Origin: Jaltomata sinuosa
Lineage: Eukaryota; Streptophyta; Magnoliopsida; Solanales; Solanaceae
Length of the DNA: 64,000 bases
Direction: 5' to 3'
NCBI GenBank assembly: GCA_003996215.1
Contig: QJPP01000003.1
Span: 992,001-1,056,000 of the forward strand
Shown here: in pieces, positions 22,530 through 34,253 of the stretch
Layout of the letters: each line of letters opens with the position of its first letter
How positions within the stretch are numbered: position 1 is the first letter of the stretch
The notes under the pieces: model-generated
What the model saw: only the letters and a program-made list of their open reading frames with translations
The model's database searches: none
Told to the model about the DNA's origin: nothing
Position numbers and translations under genes: made by a program

Positions 22530-24024
22530 TGATAAGTCAGTAATCTACCAACTTATTGAGCCTATATCCATGAATTACTACTTTGTTTTGAATAGATTTA
22601 GAGGTTCTTATTGCCTTAATTGATGTATATGCAGTTACTTTTGATAGATGATGATAAACAAGGAAATGGACCCAAAAAGAGCTCAAAAGGTGTGAAGAGT
22701 GAAGCGTTCGGAAAAGATGAAGATTCTGACTGAAGATGCGGTGGTCGTACGACATGCACAAGCTGAGGTACAAACCGCACTTCCTCTGTATAGAGCTGCA
22801 AAAATCCTAAAAAGTCTATTAAGGGGTGTGGTCACTGTGCGACGTGCACATCTCAAGGTGCGAACCGCACCCCCTTCGCACGGAGCTCCCAAAGATAGCT
22901 GAAGTCACTGATTCGACTAAAGGCAGGGTGCGACTTGCACATCACAACGTGCGAACCGCACGTCACGCTGCACACCTCCCGAATGGCATTTTTGTCCTAA
23001 TTTTTAGTGACATTTTGGAAAATTATAAAAGGCCTATTTAGAAACAATTGTAAATAACTTTTCTCAGTTCAAAATATTCTGAAGAGCTTTTTTCTTGGAG
23101 ACTATGTTTTCACCTCTATTAAGAAGAGGGTTTCAATCTAATTCTCTTGGTTAACACTTGTGTGCTCAAATTGAACCTAGAACTTGAGATTCAGCTCTAA
23201 TGGAGGACATTTTGACTTACTCAGCTGGTATATCTTTCTCTCTTCCTATGAGTGGCTAATTTCTCTTGTCTAGGGATGTATTGATGATGGGTGCTTAACA
23301 AATGGGTGTGGGTGTTATTTATTCTTGCTTATAATTGCTTAATTGACATGGGTCTAGTAATTTCACCAAGTTTTAATCCTAAAATTGGTGGTTGCAAACA
23401 TTAATTTTCATTACTTGACTATGTGATTGCTTGAGAAAGGATTTCATGGTTTCGAATGTGAATTTACTAGTGGGAACTTGGGATTCCACTCAGATTTGAG
23501 GCTAAGATAGCTCTCATTGATGGAATCACTCACTTAAGGGTCTAAGCTAGAGATAGTGTGACCTCCCTAAGCTTAGATTGGTTGTTTATTGATCAAACTG
23601 ATGATGCTCTAACCGATATCATCGTATATAAGATTGTTAATTGAGAGATAAGCAATTCTTACCCATGACCAGTGCTACTTACGTCATTAAGCAAGAATAA
23701 GTATGACTTGATAATCATCATATCCCATAACTAAAGCCCCATCGGAGATGCATCCCTAGTCGTCTAGTCAACTTGGTACACCCGCTTTCATTTTATTGCT
23801 TTTTAATTGAATTGTGATTATAATGACAACAACCCAATTTCCCCATCCTTTACTTTATATTTTGAGAATTTACTCTCGCTTTGAACTCAATTTAATACAA
23901 TCTCTATTTGGCTACTCCAAGTCCCTTGGGTATGACCCCGACACTCGTTGGGATTATAAATTCTATTTTGCTGCATGACCGTCGTGGCCTCTAACTTTGA
24001 AGAGCACGATTTGAGCATTTATCA
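22530..24024 (+). repeat. Athila LTR 3 (complete, ~1.5 kb)
   Basis: It starts TGATAAGTCAG after the polypurine tract and ends GAGCATTTATCA, giving inverted TGATAA/TTATCA termini. This is the best full-length reference for the family in the window. The sequence after it (24025) belongs to another Athila 3' region, not to flanking host DNA. Confidence 0.9.
22747..23032 (+). promoter_or_regulatory. LTR 3 dyad array and TATA box
   Basis: Dyad pairs start at 22747/22768, 22837/22858 and 22928/22949, all with a 21-bp offset. A TATA-like ATTATAAAAGG is at 23022. Confidence 0.6.
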
Positions 24025-25591
24025 GTGTTTCCCTAAAATAGATTAAGAGGCAACTTTCTTAAGGGAAATGCCAAGTTTTAGTTTAATTTTAGTGTGCTTG
24101 TCTCGAAATGGACCCACCAAAAAAAAATTCTTGGCCAGACATTTTTGAAAAGGAAAGAAAAGAGGGAAAATGAAATTTTAAGGAAAGCATTCTCTAGTCA
24201 TGACTTGCACACTCTCATTTTGGCTTGATCAATATACAAATGAGTGAATTATGAACTTGGAATAGCTTGTCAAAAGTCATTTATCCCAATTGATCTTGAG
24301 ACTAGTGTGAAGAAGTCTTGTGGCATGATGCCTTGTGTGGTGAGGTTGTACCTTTATTCTTGTGCATATGTGTCATCTAGAACTTACCCGAATTTGATTC
24401 AAGGCAAAATTTAAGGTGTGACCGAGCTTGGAAAAGGATCTTAGGCCATTTTTGATAGCCACTTCACCCAAATGACTTCCCTCAACATCAATCCTAGTGA
24501 ACCCCTTTGAGATTGTGACCGTTCTTTGGCACCTTGTTTAATACCTTAACCTTTTTAGAACCTCTATCTTTGCACCCGTCCTCCCTAATTTCTTGAAAGT
24601 AAAATGCAGGTTAAAAGCCTAAGTTTGAGGGGGAAATGAAAAGACAACATAGGCAAATGCCTAAGTTTGGGGGTGTATGTGAGTAATGTGGAGAAGAAAA
24701 GGAATGCACTTCTAGTGCAAGGTAGCACCGTATGTTGAATTGAAAATTTCTCCAAAAGTCCAAAATCTAATAAGAAAAATGAAAAGAAAAGAATGGATGC
24801 TATCAAATGAAGGTGTTACAAGGAGATGGAATGATAAAAAAAATTGAAAGGGAAAAGCTTGGGTTGTGTGAGGGAGAAATAAGGTGAAGTCAAAGTTTAA
24901 AAATGTGAGCGGTGTTTGAAATGATAACAAAGAGCATTAGGGAGGTGTAGCCAGTTGAACCAAATGAAATCCTCACCTTAGCCCTATCCAACATCGTAAC
25001 ACGCAAGTCCTTAATGATTCTAAGCTTGGCCACCCTACATTAGTGGTGATTTATATAAAGGGAAAGCCTATGGTTCGACATGTGTGCACTTGAACTTCCT
25101 TGAGAGAGTGAGAGTCTTCTTGGCTCTCTTATAATCCCGTTGTTTATGAATTGCATGATTGTGAGTGGGATTCTCTCTTGTGGTGAGTGGCATCATGCAC
25201 TCGAATTGAAATAAAAAGTCTCTATTTTAATTAAGAGGAATGAATGAGACAAGTTGTGTGTCAAATCTCGAGGAAAACCTTGATGGTACATGCCAATGAC
25301 TTGAGAAGCTTAATGTCTTGTTTTGAATGACAAAATTACCTTGATCTTGAATGAGAACTGAAATTCTTTTGAAAAACGTTTTGAAATGAGCAATTGCCTT
25401 GATAATGTGGTGGTTCAAATTAAGATGATCATGATAGTTGAGTCTTTTGTTTGAGTCTTTTTGTTTATTATTTTTCTTATTTTATAGAATAGAGTAGTCT
25501 TTTGCGCCTTGATTGAGTTCCAGAGCATAATTCATTCCTTACCTTGTGAGTATCTTGCTTGAGGACAAGCAATAGTTCAAGTTTGGGGGTT
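24025..25591 (+). mobile_element. Athila 3' internal fragment without ORF
   Basis: It starts inside the 3' untranslated tract at TGTTTCCCTAAAATAGATTA (equivalent to 9585) immediately after LTR 3 and ends at a polypurine tract before LTR 4. Polypurine-like tracts lie at about 24619, 24661 and 25578. No coding sequence. It is the remnant of an element whose remaining internal part was lost. Confidence 0.75.
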
Positions 25592-27115
25592 TGATAAGTC
25601 GGTAATCTACTAACTTATTGAGCCTTTAACCATGCATTATTGCTATGTTTTGATTACATTTAGAGGTTCTTATGACCTTTATTGATGTATATGCAGGTAC
25701 TTGTGATCAAAAACAGAAAACAAGGAAATGGACCCAAAAAGAGCCTAAAAGGAGTTGAAGTGTGAAGTGATCAAACAAGCAGAAGATTATGCCGAATGGT
25801 GCGAATCTCTTGCGACACACATAGTCAATGGTGCGATACGCACCTCCCACCGCATGAAGCTCAAAGTTTGTTGAAGGATCTGTTAAGAGGTGCGGTCACT
25901 GTGCGATGCGCATATTGCCTGGTGCGAACCGCGCCCCACTTTGCATGGAGCTCCAAAGTCTAGCTGAGTCACTAGTCCACTGAACAGAGTTGTGCGATAT
26001 GCACTTCAAGATGTGCAAATCGCACGTCGCATCACACAGCTCACGAAGGGCATTTTTGTCCAATTTGATGTGACATTTTGGGAAAATTATAAAACCCATT
26101 TCAGGCATATTTTTAGATAGTTTTAGACAGTTTTTGAAGATAGAATTGAATAGCTTTGAGGAGTGAGCAAGTTTTCTCTCCAAGAAATAAGAAGAGGGTT
26201 TCACTCCAATTCCTTCTTTCTAACTCTTGGAATCACCATTCTTATAAAAACTGAGCGTGGATATTGAATATTTAGCTTGAATGAAAGGGAATTTGACTTA
26301 CTCATTTGGTATTGTTCTTTATTCCTTTAGCATGAGTAGCTAAAACTCTTGTCTAGGGATGTGTTGATAATGGGTGCTCGATAAATGGTTATGGGTGTTG
26401 CTAATTTGTGTTTATAATTGCTAATATGATATGGGTCTAGTTATTTTACCATATTTTAAATCTAAAATTAATAGTTGCAAATATTGATTTACCTCATTTG
26501 ATTGTGTTCTTGCTTGCAAAAGGGGTTTACAATTTCGAATCTGAAATTGCTAGTGGGTACTTGGGATTCCACTTAGATTGAGACTAGAAATAGCTCAATT
26601 CATCAAAAATACTCATTTAAGGGTCTAAGCTAGAAATAGTGTGACCTCTCCAAGTATATGTTGGTTGGTTATTGCCTAAACAATGGTGTTTGAATAAAAA
26701 CCATTGGATATATGATTATTTGATCGAGAGATTAACTAGCATGCCTAAAACCAATGATATCCATGTCGTTTAGCAAGAATTTATATGAATGAACAAGCAC
26801 CCTAACCCATATTTGAGTCCCATTTGACATACATCCCTAGTCGTCCTCTCTCTTTGTTTACACCCGCTTTTATTTTATTGTCTTGCTTTGAATTGCGAAT
26901 TGTGACAGATTTCTCAATTCCCCCCCCCTCCCTCCTTTACTTTTATTGTTTTCAAACAAACTACTCTCATTATGAAGTCTTTTCTTGACAATCAACTTGG
27001 CTAGTCACCAATTCTCTGGGGGATCGACCCCGACTCCCATCGGGAATATATAAATGTGTTTTTCTCTAATGATCACCGATACCTCCATCTAGGAGAGTAC
27101 ACTTGAGCGTTAACA
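25592..27115 (+). repeat. Athila LTR 4
   Basis: TGATAAGTCGG to GAGCGTTAACA, about 1.52 kb, more diverged from LTRs 1-3 but closer to LTR 5. It contains a C-rich run near 26922-26934. It is followed directly by another Athila 3' fragment. Confidence 0.85.
25810..26095 (+). promoter_or_regulatory. LTR 4 dyad array and TATA box
   Basis: Dyad pairs start at 25810/25831, 25901/25922 and 25992/26013, each 21 bp apart and about 91 bp from the next pair. ATTATAAAAC at 26086 is the TATA candidate. Members such as GTGCGATATGCAC differ from other LTRs, but the spacing does not. Confidence 0.6.
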
Positions 27116-27206
27116 CCGGGCTTGATGTTAATCTTGATTGTGCGCCGAGTTAGTTTCACACATTTCCATTGTTTCACTACCCGGTAAGTGTGGCAACGGA
27201 ACCTGG

Positions 27207-27352
27207 AGGTGCCGGTCCGGTGGACTCCGGTTCCATCTGGATGCCCCTTTGACCGGTAGGGGTAACGGGACGGAAGGGGTAAAATTACCGGATCATCCCG
27301 GTCCGGTCCGTCCCGGTACCGGTCCGGTCCGGTCCGTTTCGATCCGGTGGAA
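27207..27352 (+). repeat. hAT left subterminal CCGGT repeat cluster
   Basis: Many copies of CCGGT, GGTCCGGT and their complements occur within 150 bp, in strong contrast to the AT-rich element interior. Subterminal repeats are known transposase-binding sites in hAT elements such as Ac. That role here is inferred. Confidence 0.6.
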
Positions 27353-27528
27353 AATTTCAATTTTTTTTTTTTTTTATTAAATAGACATTGGGTTAGCCGT
27401 TGGCAACGGCCAGTGGGCCCCACCCAACGGCTATTTCAGCCAAACAGCCCCCCAAAACACCCCCTACCCCCCAAACTTTTTTTAATACCCCAAAGTTTTT
27501 AAAAATACATTTTAGGCCTAAATTTTAA

Positions 27529-27537
27529 CTATAAAAA
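27529..27537 (+). promoter_or_regulatory. TATA box of the hAT transposase gene
   Basis: CTATAAAAA lies about 310 bp upstream of the transposase ATG and is followed by a pyrimidine-rich leader (27567-27610). Spacing and composition fit a plant core promoter; not experimentally supported. Confidence 0.45.
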
Positions 27538-27846
27538 CCCCCCACCCCTTCATTATTTATTACACAAAATTTCTTCTTCTTCATCTACTCTCTCAACTCT
27601 CAATCGTCTACTCTTCTACTCTCTATTCTCTAATAGTCTCTATTAAATTGTTAATTTTATTTGTTGGATTATTTTGGAGCAATTTTCAAGCTTCAAGTTT
27701 CATCTATCAATTTCGGCTTTTGGTTATACACGTCTGTTTTTACGCAGACGTTTGGTACATTCGTTCCAACTTTCATCTCTTTACTTATTTATTTTTTTGC
27801 ATTTAATTTTTCTATTTATTTATTTGCTTACTTTTAATATTTTACA

Positions 27847-30357
27847 ATGGAATCCGGTGATAAAAATATTGGCAGGGGTAAAAGTTCATTTTTTGGTAGG
27901 GTAGGTAATGCACTAACCGGAAAAACTAAAGTCGGTAGTTCTTCTAAATCCAAATCTAAAACTAGACAACAACCTCAATTAAGAATAAATACGGATGATT
28001 TTACACATGTTGATGAAACTCCTTTTAATATTGATAGCAATACTCAATTAGATCATTAATTTTTACAGACAAGGTTTGGTAATTTTAATGAAGAACTAGA
28101 TGAAGAAGTAGAATATGATAATGAATATGATGGTAATGATACTTATGATGATGATGAAACAGAGCCGCCTACGGCTACTAGTCCCACTCCCGCTCCCGCT
28201 CCCACTCCCACTCCCCCTGTACATCCTACTAGGGCTAAGCCAAAGGCTGAACGTCCTAAAAAATCTGTTGTGTGGCAATTTATGAATCAAAGTGAGGATA
28301 AAACTCAAGCTATTTGTAAAATATGTAAATATGTTTTGAATCATAAAACTACGGGAAAATCGGGTGGGACGGGACATCTAAGAAATCATTTAATGGGATG
28401 TTGTAAAAATGAATTTTTGCAAGCTCATGCTATAGCCGATGCAAAAAAATATGGTACTCCCCTTCCCGATGCATCTGTAGGAGTAGGGGCCTCTAACATG
28501 ATCCAAACACAGTTAAGCCCTTCTAATGTTGCTGGACCTAGTACACATCGCAGTTATAGTAGAGAAAGAGATCTTGAAGAATTAGCTAAAATGATTGTTC
28601 TTTGTGGCTTGCCTTTTAGTTTTGCTGAAAATCCCGATTTTGTTCATTATATTCAAATAGTGTATAATCCTTCTTTCACAGGTTTTTCAAGAAATACTAT
28701 TAAAAAAGCTATTTTTGATTATCAAGGACAACATGTACAATATCTTCGTTGTTTATTTAACTATAATACTTGTAGAATGGCTATCACTTCTGATATGGGT
28801 CGTAGTCCTAATGGTAACGATTATTTCACTATTACTGGTCATTGGATTGATGAAAATTGGAACATGCAAAAAAGATAAATGTTGTGAAATGCTGAAAACC
28901 GGTAGTTACATAGCTCAAACTATTATAGATGTTTTACAATTTTATGGAATTTGTAATAAAGTAATTAGTGTCACCCTTGATAATGCTTCTAATAATACAA
29001 ATGTTGTTGATAAACTAAAACCGACAATTTGCCCTATTTATAATGATGGTTTTCATATTAGGTGTGCTGCACACATATATAATTTAATTGTTAGAGATGG
29101 TATAGCAATGTATAATAATGGTTGTATAAAATGTGAATCTGCCTGCCATTTTATTTTTAAATTTCAAGTAAAGTCTAGGCGTGTAGAGTTTGAAAATCGG
29201 TGTCGTGAATTAGAACTCTCCCCTAGAAAAATTCCAAAAACAGTGTCTACTAGATGGAATTCGCTTATGAATATAGAAAGCCTTTACAAATGGTTTGGAA
29301 TGCTCACAATTCAGATATTGATTATAGAATTACTGACACTGATTGGAAAGAAGTATATGAACTTAAAGAATTTTTAAAAGTTTTTTATTTAGCTACAAAA
29401 CAAATATCTGGACTTTATTATCCAACTATTTGTTTAGTTTTACCAAATATATGTGCTATTTCTAATAAATTTTTTCAATACAAAAATATTCCACGGTTTA
29501 AAGATTTTATTAATGAAATGATTAAAAAATTTAGAAAATATTTTATTCCTATTCCTCAAATTTATTTAACTGCTTGTTTATTAAACCCAACTTACAAAGA
29601 AATAGGTGCATCACGAATGATTGAAAGAATATATTCAAATTTAGATATTTTAGAGATTATATATCAGCAAAGTATCCAAGGTGACGAAGTTGCCGAAGAG
29701 GACAAAATACCTAATTTGTCCGATGTTAAAGATAGCATAAGAATTGAAGCTAGAAAATTGTATGACTTGTATAATTCTAGTAGAATAAATGATGAAGTAC
29801 ATAATGTAGAACCTTCAAGTTCTAGGCGTAGATATTCAAATGAAGATGATATTGATGATATGATGGAAAATTATCTTGGTCTTACTTCTAATGAAAGGAA
29901 TGATTTTGATGAATATCTTAATCAGGGAATGGAAAGCATTAAGGATGCACAAGGCAAACCTCAACTTTTGGAATGGTGGAAGACTCGCGGCAAGTCATTT
30001 CCAAAACATCAACCGGTGGTTCGAGATTTGCTAGCTATTCAAGCATCTTCAGTAGCTTCGGAGGGCGCTTTTAGTGCAGCAAAATATCAAATTGGGGAGC
30101 ATAGGTATTCATTAGTATCAGACACCTTAGAGATATTGGTATTGTTTAGAGATTGGATCAATGCCGAGCGAAGGAATTATGGGCGTCCTAGTTTACCTGT
30201 CCAATTTGAATATGATATAGATAATATTTTGGGAAATTCTAGTGAAGACGGCATGGATGCATTGGAGGATCAAGCACAACAACCACTTCCAGAAAATGTT
30301 ACCAGAGAATTGTTAGAAACTCTACGTCAAGACTATTTTCAAGGATTCAAATATTAG
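27847..30357 (+). pseudogene. hAT transposase (BED finger, DUF4413-like, hATC dimerisation)
   Basis: The ATG at 27847 gives MESGDKNIGRGKSS. An in-frame TAA at 28057 is followed in the same frame by an acidic stretch, proline-rich repeats, and a BED zinc finger (VVWQFMN... CKICKYVLNHK... HLRNHLMGCC, 28267-28405). The catalytic core shows AITSDMGRSPNG and TGHWIDENWN. A frameshift in an A run near 28868 moves to TLDNASNN, RCAAHIYNLIVRDG and TVSTRWNS. A second frameshift near 29260 leads to the DUF4413-like part (KEFLKVFYLATKQISG, LTACLLNPTYK) and the hATC domain (LLEWWKTRG, PVVRDLLAIQASSVASEGAFS, 29960-30080) ending at 30357. One stop plus two frameshifts make it inactive. Confidence 0.9.
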
Positions 30358-30479
30358 TATGATAGTTCGAGGCCTAATTCAAACAGAACCCTTCCTAGAA
30401 GGTGGCTGCGTATATTAAGTCCTCTTCTAATATTTGTAATACAAATTGTATTATTTAATTTTTATGAATAAAATTATAG

Positions 30480-30900
30480 GCTATTCGCCTTGAATTTTTT
30501 TAATTATTGTCTTCAATTTAATACAAGTCTTTTTTATATATTTCAATTTTTAAATGTTTCAAACTTAAGTTACAATTTGAAATTTAAAAAAGTTTAACAA
30601 ATGAAAGTTTGATATAGTTTAAAAAGTTTCAAACTTAAGTAAGTAAGTTATTAAGTTAGTTATAGTTTAAAAATTTAAATTTAAACTTTTAAGACTTAAG
30701 ACTTAAGAGTTTAAAAAGTTTTTAAGAGTTTAAAATTTGAAATTTAAAGTTTTAAACTTTTAAAGTTTAAAATTTAAACTCTAAAAAAAGTCTAATTTAT
30801 TAAGTTATACTTTTAAAAGAAATATAAAATAACTTATATATTTTGAAACTTTTTCAATTATAAATAACCAAATTTTAATTTAATTAAAATTTTTAAAAAA
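30480..30900. repeat. AT-rich self-complementary tract in the hAT 3' region
   Basis: Dense permutations of TTTAAACTT, AAGTTTAAA and TTTAAAAAG form many short inverted repeats. It lies between the transposase stop and the right CCGGT cluster, with no coding sequence. Confidence 0.6.
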
Positions 30901-30905
30901 AAGGA

Positions 30906-31048
30906 GCGGAACCCGGTATACTGGTCCGGACCGGGACGAAAAGCCAAAAATTCCCGTTACAACCGGTACCGGTACCTTCCCGGTTCCCGGCCAATCGGCG
31001 GACGATTACTCCGGTTCCGGTAAATACCGGTCCGGTCGTACCGGTACC
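30906..31048. repeat. hAT right subterminal CCGGT repeat cluster
   Basis: This mirrors the left end: repeated ACCGG, CCGGTACC and GGTCCGG motifs within 145 bp of the right terminus. The two clusters can pair as imperfect inverted repeats, although the very ends match poorly. Confidence 0.6.
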
Positions 31049-32794
31049 AGTCCTGCTGCCTGCCATATACCCGGGCCTTGCAAATACGCTAAGGGCCTAC
31101 GCCAAGGCTTATTTTTCAAATGTTTCATGAGCGCGCTAATTCGGTAGTCGCCTTGTTAATAGTATTTTAGCAATAAACTTTAAGGGTTTTCTTAATACCA
31201 CGGTTCTTTTACAAGGAGCAAATGTTTTTTTTATTTTATTTTTCTTTTGTTTTTGTGTCGAACCGGGTTGGTGTTTTCCTATAATAGATTGAGAGATGAC
31301 TTTCTTAAGAAAAAATGCCAAGTTCTAGTTTAATTTGAGTTTGTGCTTTACTTGTCTTGAAATGGACCCACCGGAAAAAAAATCTTGGCAAGACGTTTTT
31401 GAAAAGGAAAGGAAAGAGAAAAATGAATTTTTGAGGAAAGCACTATCTTGTTATGACTTGCACACTCTCAGCTTGACTTGATCGATTCATAAACAAGTGT
31501 GTAATGAACTCGGGATATCTTGTTAAGTCATTTGTCCCAATTGATCTAGAGACTAATGTGAAGAAATCTTGTGGCATGATGCCTTGTGCGGTGAGGATTT
31601 ACCTTGATTCTTGAGCATGTGTGTCGTCTAGAACTTGCCCCTAATGTGATTCAAGGCAAAATTCTAGTTGTGACCGAGCTTGGAAGATGATCCTAGGCCC
31701 TTTTTGAATAGCCACTTCACCCAAATGACTTCCCTTGACATCTATCCTAGTGAACCCTTTTTGAGATAGTGACCATTCTTTGGCACCTTGTTCGATACCT
31801 TAACCTTTTTGGAACCTCTATCTTGGCACCCGTCCTCCCTAATGGCTTGGAAGTAAAAGCTAAAAGCCTAAGTTTGGGGGGGAGGAATGAAATGAAACAT
31901 AGGCAAAATCCTAAGTTTAGGGGTGTATGTGTTTAATATGGAGAAGAAAAGGAACGCACTTCAAGTGAAAGGTAGCACCTTATGTTAAATTGAAAATTGC
32001 TCCAAAAGTTCAATACAATAAGCAAAATAAAAAGAAAAGAATTGGTGCTACTAAGTTAAGGTGTTACAAAGAGGTAGAATGATCAAGATTGAAAGGAAAA
32101 ATCTTGGGATGTGTGAGGGAGAAATAAGGTTAAGTCAAAGTTCAAAAATATGAGCGGTGTTTAAAATAATGACAAAGAACATTAGGGAGGTTTAGTCACT
32201 TGAGCCAAATGCAATCCTTATCTTAGCCCTAGCCAACATCATAACTCACAAGTCCTTAGTAATTTCAAGCCTGGACACTCTACATTAGTGGTGATGTACA
32301 TAACAGGCAAGCCTATGGTTCGACACGTGTGCACTTAACTCTCTTGAGAGAGTGAGAGTCTTTTTGGTTCTCTTATGATCCCTTGTATTGTGAAATTGCA
32401 TGATTGTGAGTGGGATTCTCTCTTGTGGTGAGTGGCATCATGCACTCGGATTGAAACATGTAGTCTCTATTTCAATTTAGAGGAATGAATGAGACAAGTT
32501 GTGTGGCGAATCTCAAGGCAAACCTTGATTGTCCATGCCAATGACTTGAGAAGCTTTATATCTTGTTTCGAATGACAAAATTCCCTTGATTTTTGAATGA
32601 GAAATGAGGTCCTTTGAAAAGGTTTTGAAATGATCAAATTGCCTTGATAATGTGGTGGTTCAAATTGAGATGAGCATAGTAGTTGAGTCTTTTGTTTGAG
32701 TCTTTTGTGCTTTGATTGAGTTTTAGAGCATAATTCATTCCTTACCTTGTGAGTATCTTGCTTGAGGACAAGTAGTAGTTCAAGTTTGGGGGTT

Positions 32795-34253
32795 TGATAA
32801 ATCGGTAATCTAAAAACTTATTAAGCCTTTACTCATGAATTATTGACATATTTTGATAAGATTTAGAGGTTCTTATGACCTTTATTGACATGAATGCAGG
32901 TACTCTTGTCCTAGGGAAGAAAACAAGGAAATGGATCCAAAATAACTCATAAGAGTTGAAGTGTGAAGTTGATTAGAAGAGACAAAGATTCTGTCGTGAG
33001 GTGCAGACCTCATGCTACACGCATAACACAAGGTGCGGTTCGCATGTTCCTCCACATGAAGCTCAGAAGAGAAGAGAAGGATCGGTTACGGGGTACAGCC
33101 ACCGTGGGACACGCACAAGGCCTGGTGCGAACCATACCCCACTTCACATGACAATTGGAAGTCGGCTGAGTCACTTTTTTTCTTGTGCGGAGCAGTGCAA
33201 TGCACATCACGCTGCACAGCTCCCGAAGGGCATTTTTATCCATTTTGATGTGATAAATTGGGAACATTCTAAAACCCAATTTAGGCATAGTTTTGCATAG
33301 TTTTGAACAGTTTCAGTTTTTGAGCAAGTTTTTTTACCAGGGCAAGAAAGAGGGTTTCAATCCATTTTCTCAATCTTCAACCTTGGACTTGTAAATTTGA
33401 GCTTCGATATTGGATTCTTACTACAATTAATCAAAAGGAATTTGAATTTCCCTATGGGTATACTTTCTTCTTCCTTTAGAATGAGTGGCTATGTCTCATT
33501 TTCTAGGGATGTGTTGATGATGGGTAATTGATAAAAGGGTGTGTGTCTTGCTTATTTGCGTTTATAATTGCTAATATGATATGGGTCTAGTGATTTTACC
33601 ATATTTTAACTCTAAAATTGGTGGTTGCAAACATTGATTTGATTTACTTGATTGTGTTCTCGCTTGACAAAGGGGTTCATGATTTCAGATATGAAATTGC
33701 TAGTGGGTACTTGGGATTCCACTTAGATTGAGGCTGGAAATAGCTCAATTCATCGGAAATACTCATTCAAGGGTCTAAGCTAGAAATAGTGTGACCTCCC
33801 CAAGCCTAAATTGGTTGGTTTATGCCTAAACAATGGTGCTTAAATAAAGATCGTTGGATGAATGATTGTGTGATCGAGAGATTAACAATCATGCCTAAAA
33901 CCAATGCTACCTATGTTATTTAGTAGGAATTTATGCAATTAATCAAGTACCTTGACCGGTGTTCGAATCCTATCAGAAACACATCCCTAGTCGTCCTCTC
34001 TATTGCTTACACCTTGCATTTATTTTTATCGTTTGGTTTGGAATTGAATTGTGACAGATTCCCAATTCCCCCCTTTTTACATTATTTGTTGATTGGACAA
34101 TCTACTCTCTTTGTGAAGTCTTTTCTACAATCTCTTTGGTTATACTCCAATTCCCTGTGGGATCGACTCCGACTCCCATTGGGTAATATAAATTATATTT
34201 TACTTAACGATCAACATTACCTCTATCTTGGAGATTAAATTTGAGTGTTATCA
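32795..34253 (+). repeat. Athila LTR 5
   Basis: TGATAAATCGG to GAGTGTTATCA, about 1.46 kb, preceded by a polypurine tract at 32783. It marks the right end of the Athila cluster, since unrelated AT-rich DNA follows. The TATA box is degraded (CATTCTAAAAC near 33266). Confidence 0.85.
33012..33137 (+). promoter_or_regulatory. LTR 5 dyad array
   Basis: Dyad pairs start at 33012/33033 and 33104/33125 with 21-bp offsets; a third pair near 33185-33215 is eroded. The arms are more decayed than in other LTRs. Confidence 0.5.

Larger units (their letters stand above)
13158..24024 (+). mobile_element. Athila element with internal pol deletion
   Basis: The order is 5' LTR lacking its first ~121 bp (13158-14531), tRNA-Asp primer site, gag, aspartic protease, an abrupt jump at ~17075 to the post-pol segment, the env-like ORF, polypurine tract, and complete 3' LTR (22530-24024). 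RT, RNase H and integrase are missing entirely. Because the 5' LTR is truncated there is no target-site duplication to test. It could be mobilised only by another Athila copy. Confidence 0.85.
27185..31066 (+). mobile_element. hAT DNA transposon (~3.9 kb)
   Basis: It is flanked by an 8-bp target duplication with one mismatch (CTACCCGG 27177-27184, ATACCCGG 31067-31074), and removing it rejoins the Athila sequence found uninterrupted at 9370. Ends are only weakly inverted (GGCAACGGAACCTGG left versus GGCAGCAGGACTGG right, reverse complement). Both ends carry dense CCGGT/ACCGG motifs. It contains a hAT transposase pseudogene with BED finger and C-terminal dimerisation domain. Confidence 0.85.
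27116..32794 (+). mobile_element. Athila 3' internal fragment split by a hAT transposon
   Basis: 27116-27184 (CCGGGCTTGATGTTAATCTTG...) matches 9311-9385, and the same sequence resumes at 31067 (CCTTGCAAATACGC...). It continues to the polypurine tract at 32782 and LTR 5. Between these lies the hAT element. Polypurine-like tracts occur at about 31867, 31910 (degenerate) and 32783. No Athila coding sequence remains. Confidence 0.8.
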
